From positions 87,313 through 151,312 of the forward strand of contig NZ_JAAZSQ010000010.1 in the NCBI RefSeq assembly GCF_012395835.1: a DNA stretch of 64,000 nucleotides, read 5' to 3'. The stretch is from Arthrobacter mobilis (GTDB lineage: Bacteria; Actinomycetota; Actinomycetes; Actinomycetales; Micrococcaceae). The notes beneath the pieces are model-generated. The model worked only from the letters and a program-made list of their open reading frames with translations. It made no database searches and had not been told where the DNA came from. Shown here in pieces: positions 46,267-54,963 of this stretch; the first letter of the stretch is position 1; the number at the start of each line of letters is the position of its first letter. The position numbers were made by a program, and so were the translations under genes.

Positions 46267-47400
46267 TCAGGCGTAGCTGTTGACCAGGTGCACGGCGCCG
46301 CCGTCGACACCCTTGGCGCCCTGGACGAAGTCCGGACCGGTCAGCGAGCTGTCCACGGAGCCTACGCGGCCCATCACCCAAGCCGGCAGGCCGCGCTCGT
46401 TCAGGCGTGCCAGGGCGGCGTCGGCCGATTCCTCGGCCACGATGGCCACCATGCCCACGCCCAGGTTCAGTGTGCGCTCCAGGTCCGGCTGCGGCACCCC
46501 GCCCAGTTCGGCGATGAGCTTGAAGACCGGCGGCAGCTCCCAGGTGGAGCGGTCCACGGTGGCCATCAGGCCCTTGGGCAGCACCCGGGCCAGGTTCGCG
46601 GCCAGCCCGCCGCCGGTGACGTGGCTGAAGCCGCGCACGCCCGCGCCGCCGGCAGCGGGCAGGTACCGGGCCAGATCCAGGCAGTCGGCGGCGTAGACGC
46701 GGGTGGGCTCGAGCAGTTCCTCGCCCAGGGTGCGCCCGAGTTCGGAGACCTGCCGGTCCAGCGCCCAGCCGGCGTGGTTGATCACCCGGCGGACCAGGGA
46801 GTAGCCGTTGGAGTGGATGCCGGAGGAAGCCATGCCGATCACCACGTCGCAGTCCCGGACCCGGTCCGGGCCCAGCAGCGCGTCCGCCTCCACCACGCCG
46901 GTGGCCGCGCCCGCGACGTCGTACTCATGCTCGCCCAGCAGGCCCGGGTGCTCGGCGGTCTCGCCGCCTACCAGCGCCGTGCCGGCGACCTCACAGGCGG
47001 CGGCGATGCCGCGCACAATGTCGGCGATGCGCTCGGGAACCACCTTGCCGCAGGCGATGTAGTCGGTCATGTACAGCGGCTCGGCGCCGACCACCACGAT
47101 GTCGTCCACCACCATGCCAACCAGGTCGAAGCCGATGGTGTCGTGGATGTCCATGGCCTGGGCGATGGCGACCTTGGTACCCACCCCGTCCGTGGAGGTG
47201 GCCAGCAGCGGCTTGCGGTAGGTGAGCAGGGCCGAGACGTCGTAGAGCCCGGCGAAGCCGCCGACACCGCCGAGCACGTTCGCGTTGTGCGTCGCCTTGA
47301 TCGCGTCCTTCATCAATTCGACGGCCTTGTCCCCGGCTTCGACGTCGACGCCGGCGCTGGCGTAGGTGATCGGGCTGGCATCCTGCGGGCGGGAGGTCAT
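46267..47400 (-). CDS. purM: Phosphoribosylformylglycinamidine cyclo-ligase
   Basis: A 377-residue AIR synthetase: FGAM + ATP gives AIR in purine synthesis. Typical blocks are YASAGVDVEAGD, STDGVGTK, VGMVVDDIVVVGAEPL and GGETAEHPG. The ATG at 47398-47400 overlaps the purF stop in ATGA, so the two are coupled. A terminator follows the stop. Confidence 0.98.
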   Translation of the reverse strand: MTSRPQDASPITYASAGVDVEAGDKAVELMKDAIKATHNANVLGGVGGFAGLYDVSALLTYRKPLLATSTDGVGTKVAIAQAMDIHDTIGFDLVGMVVDDIVVVGAEPLYMTDYIACGKVVPERIADIVRGIAAACEVAGTALVGGETAEHPGLLGEHEYDVAGAATGVVEADALLGPDRVRDCDVVIGMASSGIHSNGYSLVRRVINHAGWALDRQVSELGRTLGEELLEPTRVYAADCLDLARYLPAAGGAGVRGFSHVTGGGLAANLARVLPKGLMATVDRSTWELPPVFKLIAELGGVPQPDLERTLNLGVGMVAIVAEESADAALARLNERGLPAWVMGRVGSVDSSLTGPDFVQGAKGVDGGAVHLVNSYA

Positions 47401-48953
47401 ACTCGTTCTTTCTTGTCGTCGTCGGTCAGCAGGTTCTCCAGGTCCGAGTCCGGGCCCGGGTCGCAGGAGCCGTGGTCCTGTTCGACCTGTTCGCCGCGCT
47501 CGAGCACGTTCTTGCCAAGCCGCTTCGCATCCGGCAGCTCGATCGGGTACTGCCCGGTGAAGCATGCCGTGCACAGGCGCTCGCGCGGCTGCTCGGTGGC
47601 CTCGATCATCCCGTCCTCGGAGATGTAGCCCAGGGTGTCCGCCCCGAGCGAGGCGCGAACGTCGTCGATGCCGATGCCGTTGGCGATGAGCTCGGCCCGG
47701 GTGGCGAAGTCGATGCCGTAGAAGCACGGCCACTTGATCGGCGGCGAGGAGATCCGCACGTGGACCTCGGCGGCCCCGGCCTCGCGGAGCATGCGCACGA
47801 GCGCGCGCTGCGTGTTGCCGCGGACGATCGAGTCGTCGATCACCACGAGCCGCTTGCCCTGGACCACGTCCTTCAGCGGGTTCAGCTTCAGCCGGATGCC
47901 CAGCTGGCGGATGGTCTGGCTCGGCTGGATGAAGGTCCGGCCCACGTAGGCGTTCTTGACTAGGCCCTGGCCGTAGGGGATGCCGGAGGCCTCCGCGTAG
48001 CCGATGGCGGCCGGCGTGCCGGATTCCGGGGTGGGGATGACCAGGTCCGCCTCCACCGGATGCTCCCGGGCCAGCCGGCGGCCCATTTCCACGCGCGCGG
48101 CATGGATGCTGCGGCCGTTGATGGAGGTGTCCGGGCGGGCCAGGTAGACGTATTCGAAGACGCAGCCGGCCGGCTTCTTCTCGGCGAAGCGCTGGGACCG
48201 CAGGCCGTTTTCGTCGACGGCGATGAATTCGCCGGGTTCGATCTCGCGGACGAAGGAAGCGCCCACGATGTCCAGTGCGGCGGTCTCGGAGGCGACCACC
48301 CAGCCGCGCTCGAGCCGGCCGAGCACCAGCGGGCGCACGCCGGCATTGTCGCGGGCGGCGTAGAGGGTCGTTTCGTCCATGAAGGTGAAGCAGAAGGCGC
48401 CGCGCAGCTTCGGCAGCAGCTCCATGGCCCGCTCTTCCAGCGTCTGCCCGGGTTCCCCGGCCAGCAGGGCCGTGACCAGTGCCGTGTCGGTGGTGTTGCC
48501 CTGGGCCAGCTCGCCGCGTGCAGGCTTGCCGAACTTCTCGATGACCTTCTCGTACAGTTCCGCGGAGTTGGTCAGGTTGCCGTTGTGGGCCAAGGCCACA
48601 GTGCCGGCGGCGGTGGCGCCCAGGGTCGGCTGGGCGTTGGCCCAGGTGGAGCCGCCGGTGGTCGAATACCGGCAGTGCCCGACGGCGATGTGCCCGTTGA
48701 GGGTGTTCAAGGTCGTTTCATCGAAGACCTGGGACACCAGACCCATGTCCTTGTAGACATTGATGCGCTGGCCGTCGCTGGTGGCGATGCCGGCTGACTC
48801 CTGCCCGCGGTGCTGCAGGGCGTAGAGTCCGAAATAGGTAAGTTTTGCTACTTCCTCGCCGGGGGCCCAGACTCCGAATACGCCGCAGGCGTCCTGGGGG
48901 CCTTTTTCACCGGGGAGAAGATCATGGGAAAGTTTTCCGTCGCCGCGTACCAC
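47397..48953 (-). CDS. purF: Amidophosphoribosyltransferase
   Basis: A 518-residue glutamine PRPP amidotransferase, the first committed step of purine synthesis. A short propeptide precedes Cys of the N-terminal glutaminase (ACGVFGVW). The phosphoribosyltransferase part has VIDDSIVRGNT, and cysteines of a 4Fe-4S site are seen in CTACFTG and elsewhere. The start GTG at 48951-48953 (MVRGDGKLSHD) is the one used in relatives. A GACAAT box lies 6 nt upstream. The C-terminal 35 residues are acidic. Confidence 0.97.
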   Translation of the reverse strand: MVRGDGKLSHDLLPGEKGPQDACGVFGVWAPGEEVAKLTYFGLYALQHRGQESAGIATSDGQRINVYKDMGLVSQVFDETTLNTLNGHIAVGHCRYSTTGGSTWANAQPTLGATAAGTVALAHNGNLTNSAELYEKVIEKFGKPARGELAQGNTTDTALVTALLAGEPGQTLEERAMELLPKLRGAFCFTFMDETTLYAARDNAGVRPLVLGRLERGWVVASETAALDIVGASFVREIEPGEFIAVDENGLRSQRFAEKKPAGCVFEYVYLARPDTSINGRSIHAARVEMGRRLAREHPVEADLVIPTPESGTPAAIGYAEASGIPYGQGLVKNAYVGRTFIQPSQTIRQLGIRLKLNPLKDVVQGKRLVVIDDSIVRGNTQRALVRMLREAGAAEVHVRISSPPIKWPCFYGIDFATRAELIANGIGIDDVRASLGADTLGYISEDGMIEATEQPRERLCTACFTGQYPIELPDAKRLGKNVLERGEQVEQDHGSCDPGPDSDLENLLTDDDKKERV

Positions 48954-48982
48954 CCGAGTATTGTCTCATGCCCGCGGAGGGG

Positions 48983-49029
48983 CCGGAGAACGCCGGGCTG
49001 CCGGTTCCAGGCAGCCCGGCGTTCTCCGG
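48983..49029 (-). terminator. 20-bp perfect hairpin after the MFS remnant
   Basis: Perfect 20-bp arms at 48983-49002 and 49010-49029 with a 7-nt loop, 4 nt after the stop of the decayed transporter gene and 30 nt before purF. It insulates purF. Confidence 0.8.
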
Positions 49030-49032
49030 GAA

Positions 49033-49760
49033 CTACTTGCTGCCGTGGATGCGGTTGTCCAGGTCGTGGATCGGCGTCCTGAACGTCTCGCGGGCCCACA
49101 GCGCGCCGGCCACCGCGACGATCGAGGAGCCGGCGACGATCCAGGCTGCCGGTCCCCAGTTGGTCTTGTCGGCCCCGACCAGGGCGGTACCGGGCAGCGG
49201 GGTGAAGCCGGCGTCGAGCGAGCGGCGGACCAGGTAAGCCACGATGAGCACCACCAGGGACAGCCAGAACGGGATCCGCCAGCCCCGGGCCAAGCGGTCG
49301 GCCTCGTCCATCGCGGCCACGGGCAGGAACACCAGGGAGGCCGGCACGATGCCTGCGGAGATGCCGCTCATGGCAAACGCAGGGAAGAAGGCACGGCGGC
49401 CGACGGGGGGGATTTCTCCATGGTCGGTGCAGAGGCACCGGCGGTTTCGGCGCCGGCGGACAGCCCCAGCATCAGGCGCAGCACGACCAGCAGGACCGGT
49501 GCCAGGTAGCCTGCCGTCCGGAAGTCCGGCAGTACCCCGATCAGGAAAGTCGCCGCACCCATCAGCACCAGGGTCAGCACGAGCGTGTTCTTGCGCCCGA
49601 TGCGGTCGCCCAGGTACCCGAAGACGATGGCGCCGAAGGGGCGGGCCACGTACGCCACGCCGAAGGTGGCGATGAGCGCGGCCGTGGGATTTCCTGCCGG
49701 GAAGAAGATCTGCGAGAACACCAGCGATGCGGCCGGGGAGCCGCCGAATGCTACCGGTGT
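49033..49760 (-). pseudogene. Decayed MFS transporter (ShiA/MhpT type)
   Basis: Two reading frames together give a broken transporter. One frame (49368-49760) has FGVAYVARPFGAIVFGYLGDRIGRK and the next two helices; it ends at a frameshift near 49410. The other frame carries the following helices, with AMSGISAGIVPASLVFLPV and GWRIPFWLSLVVLIVAYLVRR, then jumps to a family-like C-terminal ARETFRTPIHDLDN. The first helix and start codon, and helices about 7-11, are missing. It is therefore a pseudogene with a truncation, a frameshift and an internal deletion. A terminator follows. Confidence 0.85.
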
Positions 49761-50200
49761 GCGGTCCCCGGAGCGTCCGGTCCGTCGGGATCCGCCTGCC
49801 CGGCGCTGCCTTCGGCCGGACCGGGGCCATCCGTGCCGGTCTGCGCTGCTGTGCTGGTCTCTTCAGCAGTGCCGGTTTCCTCTGCGGGGCCGGTCTCCTC
49901 TGCGAGGATGAGCTCGGCACGCCTGACGCTCAGCCGGTCCAGGACCAGGGCCACAATGCCGCCCGCCAGCAGGCCGGCCGTGCCGAAGAGCACGGCGAAG
50001 AAGCCGAAGATGCTGCCGCGGGTGAATTCGGCGTTTTCCGGGCCGGCCAGTGCCACCACTGCAGCTGCCACGACGCCCAGCACCGCGCCGGCGGCCAGGA
50101 AGGGGGTGAACTTTGGGGCGCGCCGGACGCTGAGCTCCCTTCGGGGAAGGCCCGGCCCGGGGACACCGCGCCCGGGCGCGGGGGACTGCTCTGAACTCAT
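49751..50200 (-). CDS. Small membrane protein, unknown function
   Basis: A 149-residue protein beginning MSSEQSPAPGRG with two hydrophobic helices (FLAAGAVLGVVAAAVVALAG and FFAVLFGTAGLLAGGIVALVL) and a Glu/Thr-rich tail. Similar small membrane proteins sit near sterol-carrier-like genes in actinobacteria. No function can be given. It ends at the start of the decayed transporter region. Confidence 0.65.
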   Translation of the reverse strand: MSSEQSPAPGRGVPGPGLPRRELSVRRAPKFTPFLAAGAVLGVVAAAVVALAGPENAEFTRGSIFGFFAVLFGTAGLLAGGIVALVLDRLSVRRAELILAEETGPAEETGTAEETSTAAQTGTDGPGPAEGSAGQADPDGPDAPGTAHR

Positions 50201-50210
50201 GCCTTCAACC

Positions 50211-50606
50211 CTACCGGCTGGCCGGACCGTCCCCGGCGCCGACGAGCGGCAGCCAGTCGGACAGTTCGGCGCGCAGGCCGGAGGCGGCAACCTTGCCGGC
50301 GGCCACGGCCTCGGCCCAGCTGAGGGCGCCGGTAGCCAGCTGCAGCCAGGTGACGGCGTCGCACTCCACCACGTTCGGCGGCGTGCCGCGCGTGTGCCGG
50401 GGACCTTCGATGCACTGGGCCACCCCGTACGGGGGCACCCGCACCTCGACGCTGTTGCCCGGGGCGCGCTCGGCCAGTTCCTCCAGGCAGTAGCGCACCG
50501 CCGCCGCCAAGGTTTTCCTGCCTTCGGGTCCATCGGCACCGCCGGCTCGCCAGGCCGCGAGGGCCGCCCGGCCGTCCGCCGCGGACACCCGCCGCCGTAC
50601 CGCCAC
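50211..50606 (-). CDS. Sterol-carrier-family protein
   Basis: A 131-residue protein similar to the SCP2-like/sterol carrier family in actinobacteria; visible are [14 protein letters not shown] and [23 protein letters not shown]. It begins with GTG at 50604-50606, 2 nt after the asparaginase stop, so it is coupled to it. The ligand is unknown. Confidence 0.75.
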   Translation of the reverse strand: MAVRRRVSAADGRAALAAWRAGGADGPEGRKTLAAAVRYCLEELAERAPGNSVEVRVPPYGVAQCIEGPRHTRGTPPNVVECDAVTWLQLATGALSWAEAVAAGKVAASGLRAELSDWLPLVGAGDGPASR

Positions 50607-50608
50607 GG

Positions 50609-51613
50609 CTAGTCCAGCAGGGCCATCACCGGTGGAGCCAGGCGCAGCCGGCCCACCGGCTGGCCGCGGCCGAGCACCGGCTTGACCACCCGGTCCAGCA
50701 CGGGCCCCACGTCCACTGCCCCGACGGCCCCGGCCGCAGCCAGCAGCGTGAGCGCGATTAGCGAGGCGGCCCGCAGGCTGCCGTCGAGGATCTTGACTGC
50801 CACCGAGACGCCAGTGGGGGTGCCCATGACCATCACGCCCTCGGCGCCGAGCTTGGCCAGGATGCGCAGTTCCTCCATCACCACGGTGTTTTCCTCGCCG
50901 CGGCCGTGCACGGCCCACGGGTAGTCGACCATGGCGGTGGCGATGGTGGCGGCGCGCGCGTCCGCGTGCCGGTCCGCAGGCGCCTTGGCCAGCTGGCCGA
51001 CGGCGCGGGCCAGTCCGTGCAGGGACACCGCCGGCACCGGGGCGCCGCAGCCGTCCACGGCGATATGGCTGATCCGCTCGCCGGTGTACTCTTCCACCGT
51101 TTCCATGACCATCCGCTGCATCGGGTGGTTCGGCTCCAGGTAGGTTGAGGTGTCCCAGCGGTTCTCCTTGCACGCCCAGAGGAAGGCTGCGTGCTTGCCG
51201 GAGCAGTTGAAGGCCAGCCGCTGCCTGCCGCGGTCGGCACGGATCAGCCACGTCAGGGCGTCTTCGTCCGCGGGCCAGGCCGGCGGACACTGCAGATGCT
51301 CGCTGGTCATGCCCGCGGCGCGCAGCATGTCGGCGGCCACCGCCATGTGCTCGCGCGAGCCCACATGGCTGCCGCAGGCCAGGGCCACCTGCGCCCCACG
51401 CAGCGGGACCCCCGAGCGCATCGCGGCCAGCGCCTGGAACGGCTTGAGCGTGGAACGGGGGAAGATCGGGGCGGTGATGTCCCCGAGCTCGGTGACCACC
51501 GACCCGTCGGCGGCCATCACGACGGCGGAGCCCAGATGGCGGGACTCAATGAAGCCGTTGCGTTCGACGACGGCGAGCTCGGCAGCGTCCGAGGCCCTGA
51601 AAGTCTCAAGCAT
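50609..51613 (-). CDS. L-asparaginase (AnsA/AsnB type, PF06089)
   Basis: A 334-residue bacterial asparaginase II of the PF06089 family. Visible are [35 protein letters not shown], the [12 protein letters not shown] loop and [10 protein letters not shown]. It hydrolyses asparagine to aspartate. The ATG at 51611-51613 is 6 nt from a TACACT box, giving a leaderless start; a TTG at 51640 is an alternative but would lie over that box. Confidence 0.88.
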   Translation of the reverse strand: MLETFRASDAAELAVVERNGFIESRHLGSAVVMAADGSVVTELGDITAPIFPRSTLKPFQALAAMRSGVPLRGAQVALACGSHVGSREHMAVAADMLRAAGMTSEHLQCPPAWPADEDALTWLIRADRGRQRLAFNCSGKHAAFLWACKENRWDTSTYLEPNHPMQRMVMETVEEYTGERISHIAVDGCGAPVPAVSLHGLARAVGQLAKAPADRHADARAATIATAMVDYPWAVHGRGEENTVVMEELRILAKLGAEGVMVMGTPTGVSVAVKILDGSLRAASLIALTLLAAAGAVGAVDVGPVLDRVVKPVLGRGQPVGRLRLAPPVMALLD

Positions 51614-51619
51614 GGGTTT

Positions 51620-51625
51620 AGTGTA
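51620..51625 (-). promoter_or_regulatory. -10 box of the asparaginase gene, leaderless spacing
   Basis: TACACT on the minus strand, 6 nt before the ATG; faces the purD promoter in a 66-nt spacer. Confidence 0.45.
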
Positions 51626-51665
51626 TGGGTGGGGGAGCAACTTCTGGGGCGGCGCGCGGAGCCAG

Positions 51666-51671
51666 TAGGCT
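51666..51671 (+). promoter_or_regulatory. -10 box of purD, leaderless spacing
   Basis: TAGGCT, 8 nt before the GTG. The stretch TAGGCTTAGACGT is nearly the same as TAGGCTTTGACGT before the DUF4177 gene at 59827. Confidence 0.5.
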
Positions 51672-51679
51672 TAGACGTT

Positions 51680-52990
51680 GTGAAGGTTCTTGTGATCGGC
51701 CCGGGAGGCCGCGAACACGCCATTGTCCGAGCCCTGCTGGCCGATCCGTACGTTACCGAAGTCCATGCGGCACCCGGCAATGCAGGCATCGCCGAAATTG
51801 TGCCCACGCACAGCATTGACGCCAATGATCCCCAGGCCGTGACCGAACTGGCCCGCCGGCTCGAGGCGGACCTGGTGGTGGTCGGCCCGGAAGCCCCGCT
51901 GGCTGCCGGTGTTGCCGATCCGCTGCGTGAAGCAGGTATCCCGGTCTTCGGACCCAGCAAGGAAGCGGCGCGGCTGGAAGGCTCCAAGGCGTTTGCCAAG
52001 CAGGTGATGGCCGCAGCCAACGTCCCCACGGCCATGGCCCACGTGGCCTCCAATGCGCAGGAAGCGGCCGAAGCCCTGGACCGGTTCGGCGCCCCCTTCG
52101 TGGTCAAGGACGATGGCCTGGCCGCGGGCAAGGGAGTGGTTGTCACCGAGGACCGCGCGGCGGCCCTGGCCCACGCGCAGTCGTGCTTCGACGCCGGCGG
52201 CGAGGTGGTCATCGAGGAGTACCTGGACGGGCCCGAGGTCTCCCTGTTCGTGATTTCCGACGGCGAGCATGCGGTCCCGCTGGTGCCGGCCCAGGACTTC
52301 AAACGGATTTTCGACGGCGACCAGGGCCCCAACACCGGAGGCATGGGCGCCTACACGCCGCTGGACTGGCTGCCGGCAGGCTTCGTGGACGAGGTCATGG
52401 AGCGCGTGGCGCTGCCGACCATCCGCGAGATGGCCCGCCGCGGCACGCCGTTCGTCGGCGTGCTCTACTGCGGCCTGGCCGTGACCCGCCGCGGCGTGCG
52501 GGTGATCGAGTTCAATGCCCGCTTCGGCGACCCGGAGACGCAGGCGGTGCTGGCCCGGCTGAAGACCCCGCTCGGGGGACTGCTGCTGGCCGCCGCCAAG
52601 GGGGAGCTGGACGGTGCCGGACAGCTGCAGTGGGCCAAGGAGGCGGCAGTCGCCGTCGTCGTCGCCGCGGAAAACTACCCGGGGACCCCGCGCACCGGGG
52701 ACCGGATCAGCGGGTTGGCGGAAGCCAACGCGCTGCCGGACGTGCACGTGATCCACGCCGGCACGCGGCTGGAGGACGGTGAAGTGGTCAGCGCCGGCGG
52801 CCGCGTGCTCGCCGTCGTTGCCCTCGGCCAGGACCTGGCGCAGGCACGCGAACGCGCCTACGCGGGCGTGGACCTGATCGGGCTTGAAGGCTCCCAGCAC
52901 CGCACCGACATCGCGCTCAAGGCCGCCCGCGGCGAAATCCGCATTCCTGCCGCGCAGGGCAGCGCCCCGGCCGCTGCAGGCAAGGAGTAG
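51680..52990 (+). CDS. purD: Phosphoribosylamine-glycine ligase
   Basis: A 436-residue GAR synthetase: PRA + glycine + ATP gives GAR. It starts MKVLVIGPGGREHAIVRAL, with the ATP-grasp loop FVVKDDGLAAGKGVVV and the metal-site FNARFGDPETQAVL. The start is GTG at 51680, 8 nt from a TAGGCT box. It is divergent from the asparaginase gene and followed by purC 3 nt later. Confidence 0.98.
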   Translation: MKVLVIGPGGREHAIVRALLADPYVTEVHAAPGNAGIAEIVPTHSIDANDPQAVTELARRLEADLVVVGPEAPLAAGVADPLREAGIPVFGPSKEAARLEGSKAFAKQVMAAANVPTAMAHVASNAQEAAEALDRFGAPFVVKDDGLAAGKGVVVTEDRAAALAHAQSCFDAGGEVVIEEYLDGPEVSLFVISDGEHAVPLVPAQDFKRIFDGDQGPNTGGMGAYTPLDWLPAGFVDEVMERVALPTIREMARRGTPFVGVLYCGLAVTRRGVRVIEFNARFGDPETQAVLARLKTPLGGLLLAAAKGELDGAGQLQWAKEAAVAVVVAAENYPGTPRTGDRISGLAEANALPDVHVIHAGTRLEDGEVVSAGGRVLAVVALGQDLAQARERAYAGVDLIGLEGSQHRTDIALKAARGEIRIPAAQGSAPAAAGKE

Positions 52991-52993
52991 GCC

Positions 52994-53950
52994 ATGGCAT
53001 TCGCACCTCCGCACCTGGACCTGCCGGGCTGGACGCACGTGTACTCGGGCAAGGTCCGCGACCTCTACGTCCCGTCCGTCCCCGCGCGGGTGGCCACCGA
53101 CAGTGAGGACATGGCCGCCGAGGGGCTGCTGGACCAGCGCAACGACACCATCCTGGTGGTGGCCAGCGACCGGATCAGCGCCTATGACCATGTGCTCGAC
53201 ACCGAAATCCCGGACAAGGGCCGGGTGCTGACCCAGCTGAGCCTGTGGTGGTTCGAACAGCTCGCCGCCGGGCCGGACCCGGTGGCCAACCACGTGGTCT
53301 CGACCGACGTCCCGGCCGCCGTCGCCGGGCGCGCCATGATCTGCCGGAAGCTGGACATGTTCCCGGTCGAGTGCATCGCCCGCGGCTACCTGACCGGCTC
53401 CGGACTGGCCGAGTACCGTGCCTCGCGCACCGTCTGCGGTCTGCCGCTGCCCGAGGGCCTGGTGGACGGCTCGCGGCTGCAGCCGGCGATCTTCACCCCC
53501 TCCGCCAAGGCAGAGGTCGGCGAGCACGACGAGAACATCACCTTTGACGCCGTTGTGGACGCCGTCGGTGCCGGCACCGCCGAGCGGCTGCGGGAACTGA
53601 CGCTGCGGATCTACACCCGGGCCGAAGAGATGGCCCGGGCCCGGGGCATCATCCTGGCCGACACCAAGGTGGAATTCGGCACCAACCCGGCCACCGGCGA
53701 AATCACTTTGGGCGACGAGGTGCTGACCCCGGACTCCTCCCGCTTCTGGGACGCGGATACCTACGAGCCGGGCCGGGCGCAGGCGTCCTTCGACAAGCAG
53801 TTCGTCCGCGACTGGCTGACCTCGGCTGAATCCGGCTGGGACAAGTCCTCGGATACACCGCCGCCGGCACTGCCGGAGGAGATCGTGGAGAAGACCCGGG
53901 CCCGCTATGTCGAGGCCTACGAGCGGCTGACCGGGCGGAAGTTCAGCTAG
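52994..53950 (+). CDS. purC: Phosphoribosylaminoimidazole-succinocarboxamide synthase
   Basis: A 318-residue SAICAR synthetase: CAIR + Asp + ATP. Visible are HVYSGKVRDLY, VASDRISAYDHVL, the ECIARGYLTGSG segment and ILADTKVEFG. It follows purD with a 3-nt gap. The TAG stop at 53948-53950 is the first part of a dispersed repeat cluster. Confidence 0.98.
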   Translation: MAFAPPHLDLPGWTHVYSGKVRDLYVPSVPARVATDSEDMAAEGLLDQRNDTILVVASDRISAYDHVLDTEIPDKGRVLTQLSLWWFEQLAAGPDPVANHVVSTDVPAAVAGRAMICRKLDMFPVECIARGYLTGSGLAEYRASRTVCGLPLPEGLVDGSRLQPAIFTPSAKAEVGEHDENITFDAVVDAVGAGTAERLRELTLRIYTRAEEMARARGIILADTKVEFGTNPATGEITLGDEVLTPDSSRFWDADTYEPGRAQASFDKQFVRDWLTSAESGWDKSSDTPPPALPEEIVEKTRARYVEAYERLTGRKFS

Positions 53951-54000
53951 CACCGAGGGCCCCGCTGCGAGCGAAGCGAGCAGTGGGAAGGTGCGACGCG
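53951..54000 (+). repeat. Dispersed repeat, module A
   Basis: Begins directly after the purC TAG. Stem CCCGCTGC at 53961-53968 with GCAGTGGG at 53980-53987 (one G-U pair), loop GAGCGAAGCGA. Ends GACGCG, running into module B. Confidence 0.9.
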
Positions 54001-54066
54001 CTAGGGATTGGGGCGCTCCCGCAGTGTCGGCTTCGCCGCCACAGCGGGTCCCTCGCGCCCCACTCC
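54001..54066 (+). repeat. Dispersed repeat, modules B and C
   Basis: Begins CTAGGGATTGGGGCGCTCCC. The first 24 nt are identical to 54168-54191 and, on the opposite strand, to 16124-16147. The next about 40 nt match 16082-16123 reversed with about four differences. Confidence 0.9.
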
Positions 54067-54092
54067 AGAGGCCCCGCTGCCAGCAAGCGCCA

Positions 54093-54136
54093 AGGGTCCC
54101 GCCGCGAGCGGAGCGAGCGGCGGGACGGCGCGACGC
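54093..54136 (+). repeat. Dispersed repeat, partial module A
   Basis: Stem CCCGCCGC at 54098-54105 pairs perfectly with GCGGCGGG at 54117-54124 around GAGCGGAGCGA; ends GGCGCGACGCG. Confidence 0.85.
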
Positions 54137-54167
54137 GGCGAAGCGAGCAGTGGGACGGCGCGACGCG
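54137..54167 (+). repeat. Dispersed repeat, 3-prime half of module A
   Basis: Only the loop and right arm (GCGAAGCGAGCAGTGGGA) and the tail remain; it joins directly to the second module B copy. Confidence 0.8.
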
Positions 54168-54191
54168 CTAGGGATTGGGGCGCTCCCGCAG
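54168..54191 (+). repeat. Dispersed repeat, module B, second copy in the cluster
   Basis: 24 nt identical to 54001-54024. It ends next to the stop of the convergent membrane protein at 54200. Confidence 0.9.
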
Positions 54192-54199
54192 GGGAGCCG

Positions 54200-54802
54200 T
54201 CAGGAGTCGCTGCGGCCCCGCCCGGCGGCCTGCTCGGCTGCCACGAGGCAGCGCTCGAATTCTGCCACGGCGCGGGAGTATGCCGCCAGTTCGGCAGCGC
54301 CCCCGCGGTGGACCGCCCCCAGGCCGCGCGGGCCGGGGGCTGCCTGGCGCAGCTGGGCGGCGTGCCGCATGGCCCGGATCATGGCCGCCGTTTCGGCCCG
54401 CCTCACATCGGTGATCGCGGGAGCCTCGAGATGGCCGGCGGGGTCCAGTTCATAGCGGGCCCAGCGCGCCAACGCCGCATCATGCCGTGAGGTCAGCTCC
54501 TGCCAGGCCCGGTGCCTGCCGGAGGGGCTCGTCTCGGACCAGCGCCGGCTGACATGCAGGACCGCCGGGAGGGAGCAGGCCAGGACCAGCAGGATCAGCG
54601 CCGGTGCAGCCGCCGGGTAGGCCACCGCGGCGATCAGCACCACGGCCGCGACGCAGCATAGCCCCGCAAAGCCGTACCAGAACACGGCGTCCAGCCGCTC
54701 CTGCCGCCGCAGCGCGGTGCCGATGGCCCAGGCCGTCAGCGCCACGAGGCCGGCGGCCAGCACGGCGGACAGCCCGAGCTGTCCGTAGTCGGTCAGGCTC
54801 AT
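54200..54802 (-). CDS. Membrane protein of unknown function
   Basis: A 200-residue protein with three hydrophobic segments in the first 85 residues and a soluble helical C-terminal part containing a basic, Ala-rich stretch. The ATG at 54800-54802 has AGGAGG upstream, so I start there. I do not recognise a family. Confidence 0.65.
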   Translation of the reverse strand: MSLTDYGQLGLSAVLAAGLVALTAWAIGTALRRQERLDAVFWYGFAGLCCVAAVVLIAAVAYPAAAPALILLVLACSLPAVLHVSRRWSETSPSGRHRAWQELTSRHDAALARWARYELDPAGHLEAPAITDVRRAETAAMIRAMRHAAQLRQAAPGPRGLGAVHRGGAAELAAYSRAVAEFERCLVAAEQAAGRGRSDS

Positions 54803-54963
54803 ACCGGCCTCCTGCCAGCCGAGGTGCTTGCCGTGCCGCCGCCTGGGCGGTCCCCGTACAGCCATTGCAGTACCGCCCGGGCGCCAAGTCAATGGGGCGG
54901 CCGGACCTCACTCCGGTCCCGGGAAGCGCCCCAGCCTGTCCGCGGTTTCCGCAGCCCGTCCGC

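Noticed and set aside
48953..49010. Possible attenuator for purF made of the 20-bp hairpin
   Set aside because: The hairpin lies 4 nt after the stop of the decayed transporter and upstream of the purF promoter region, so it is better read as that gene's terminator.
51614..51640. Upstream TTG start for asparaginase giving nine extra residues
   Set aside because: It would lie over the TACACT box and has no family support; the ATG at 51613 fits relatives.
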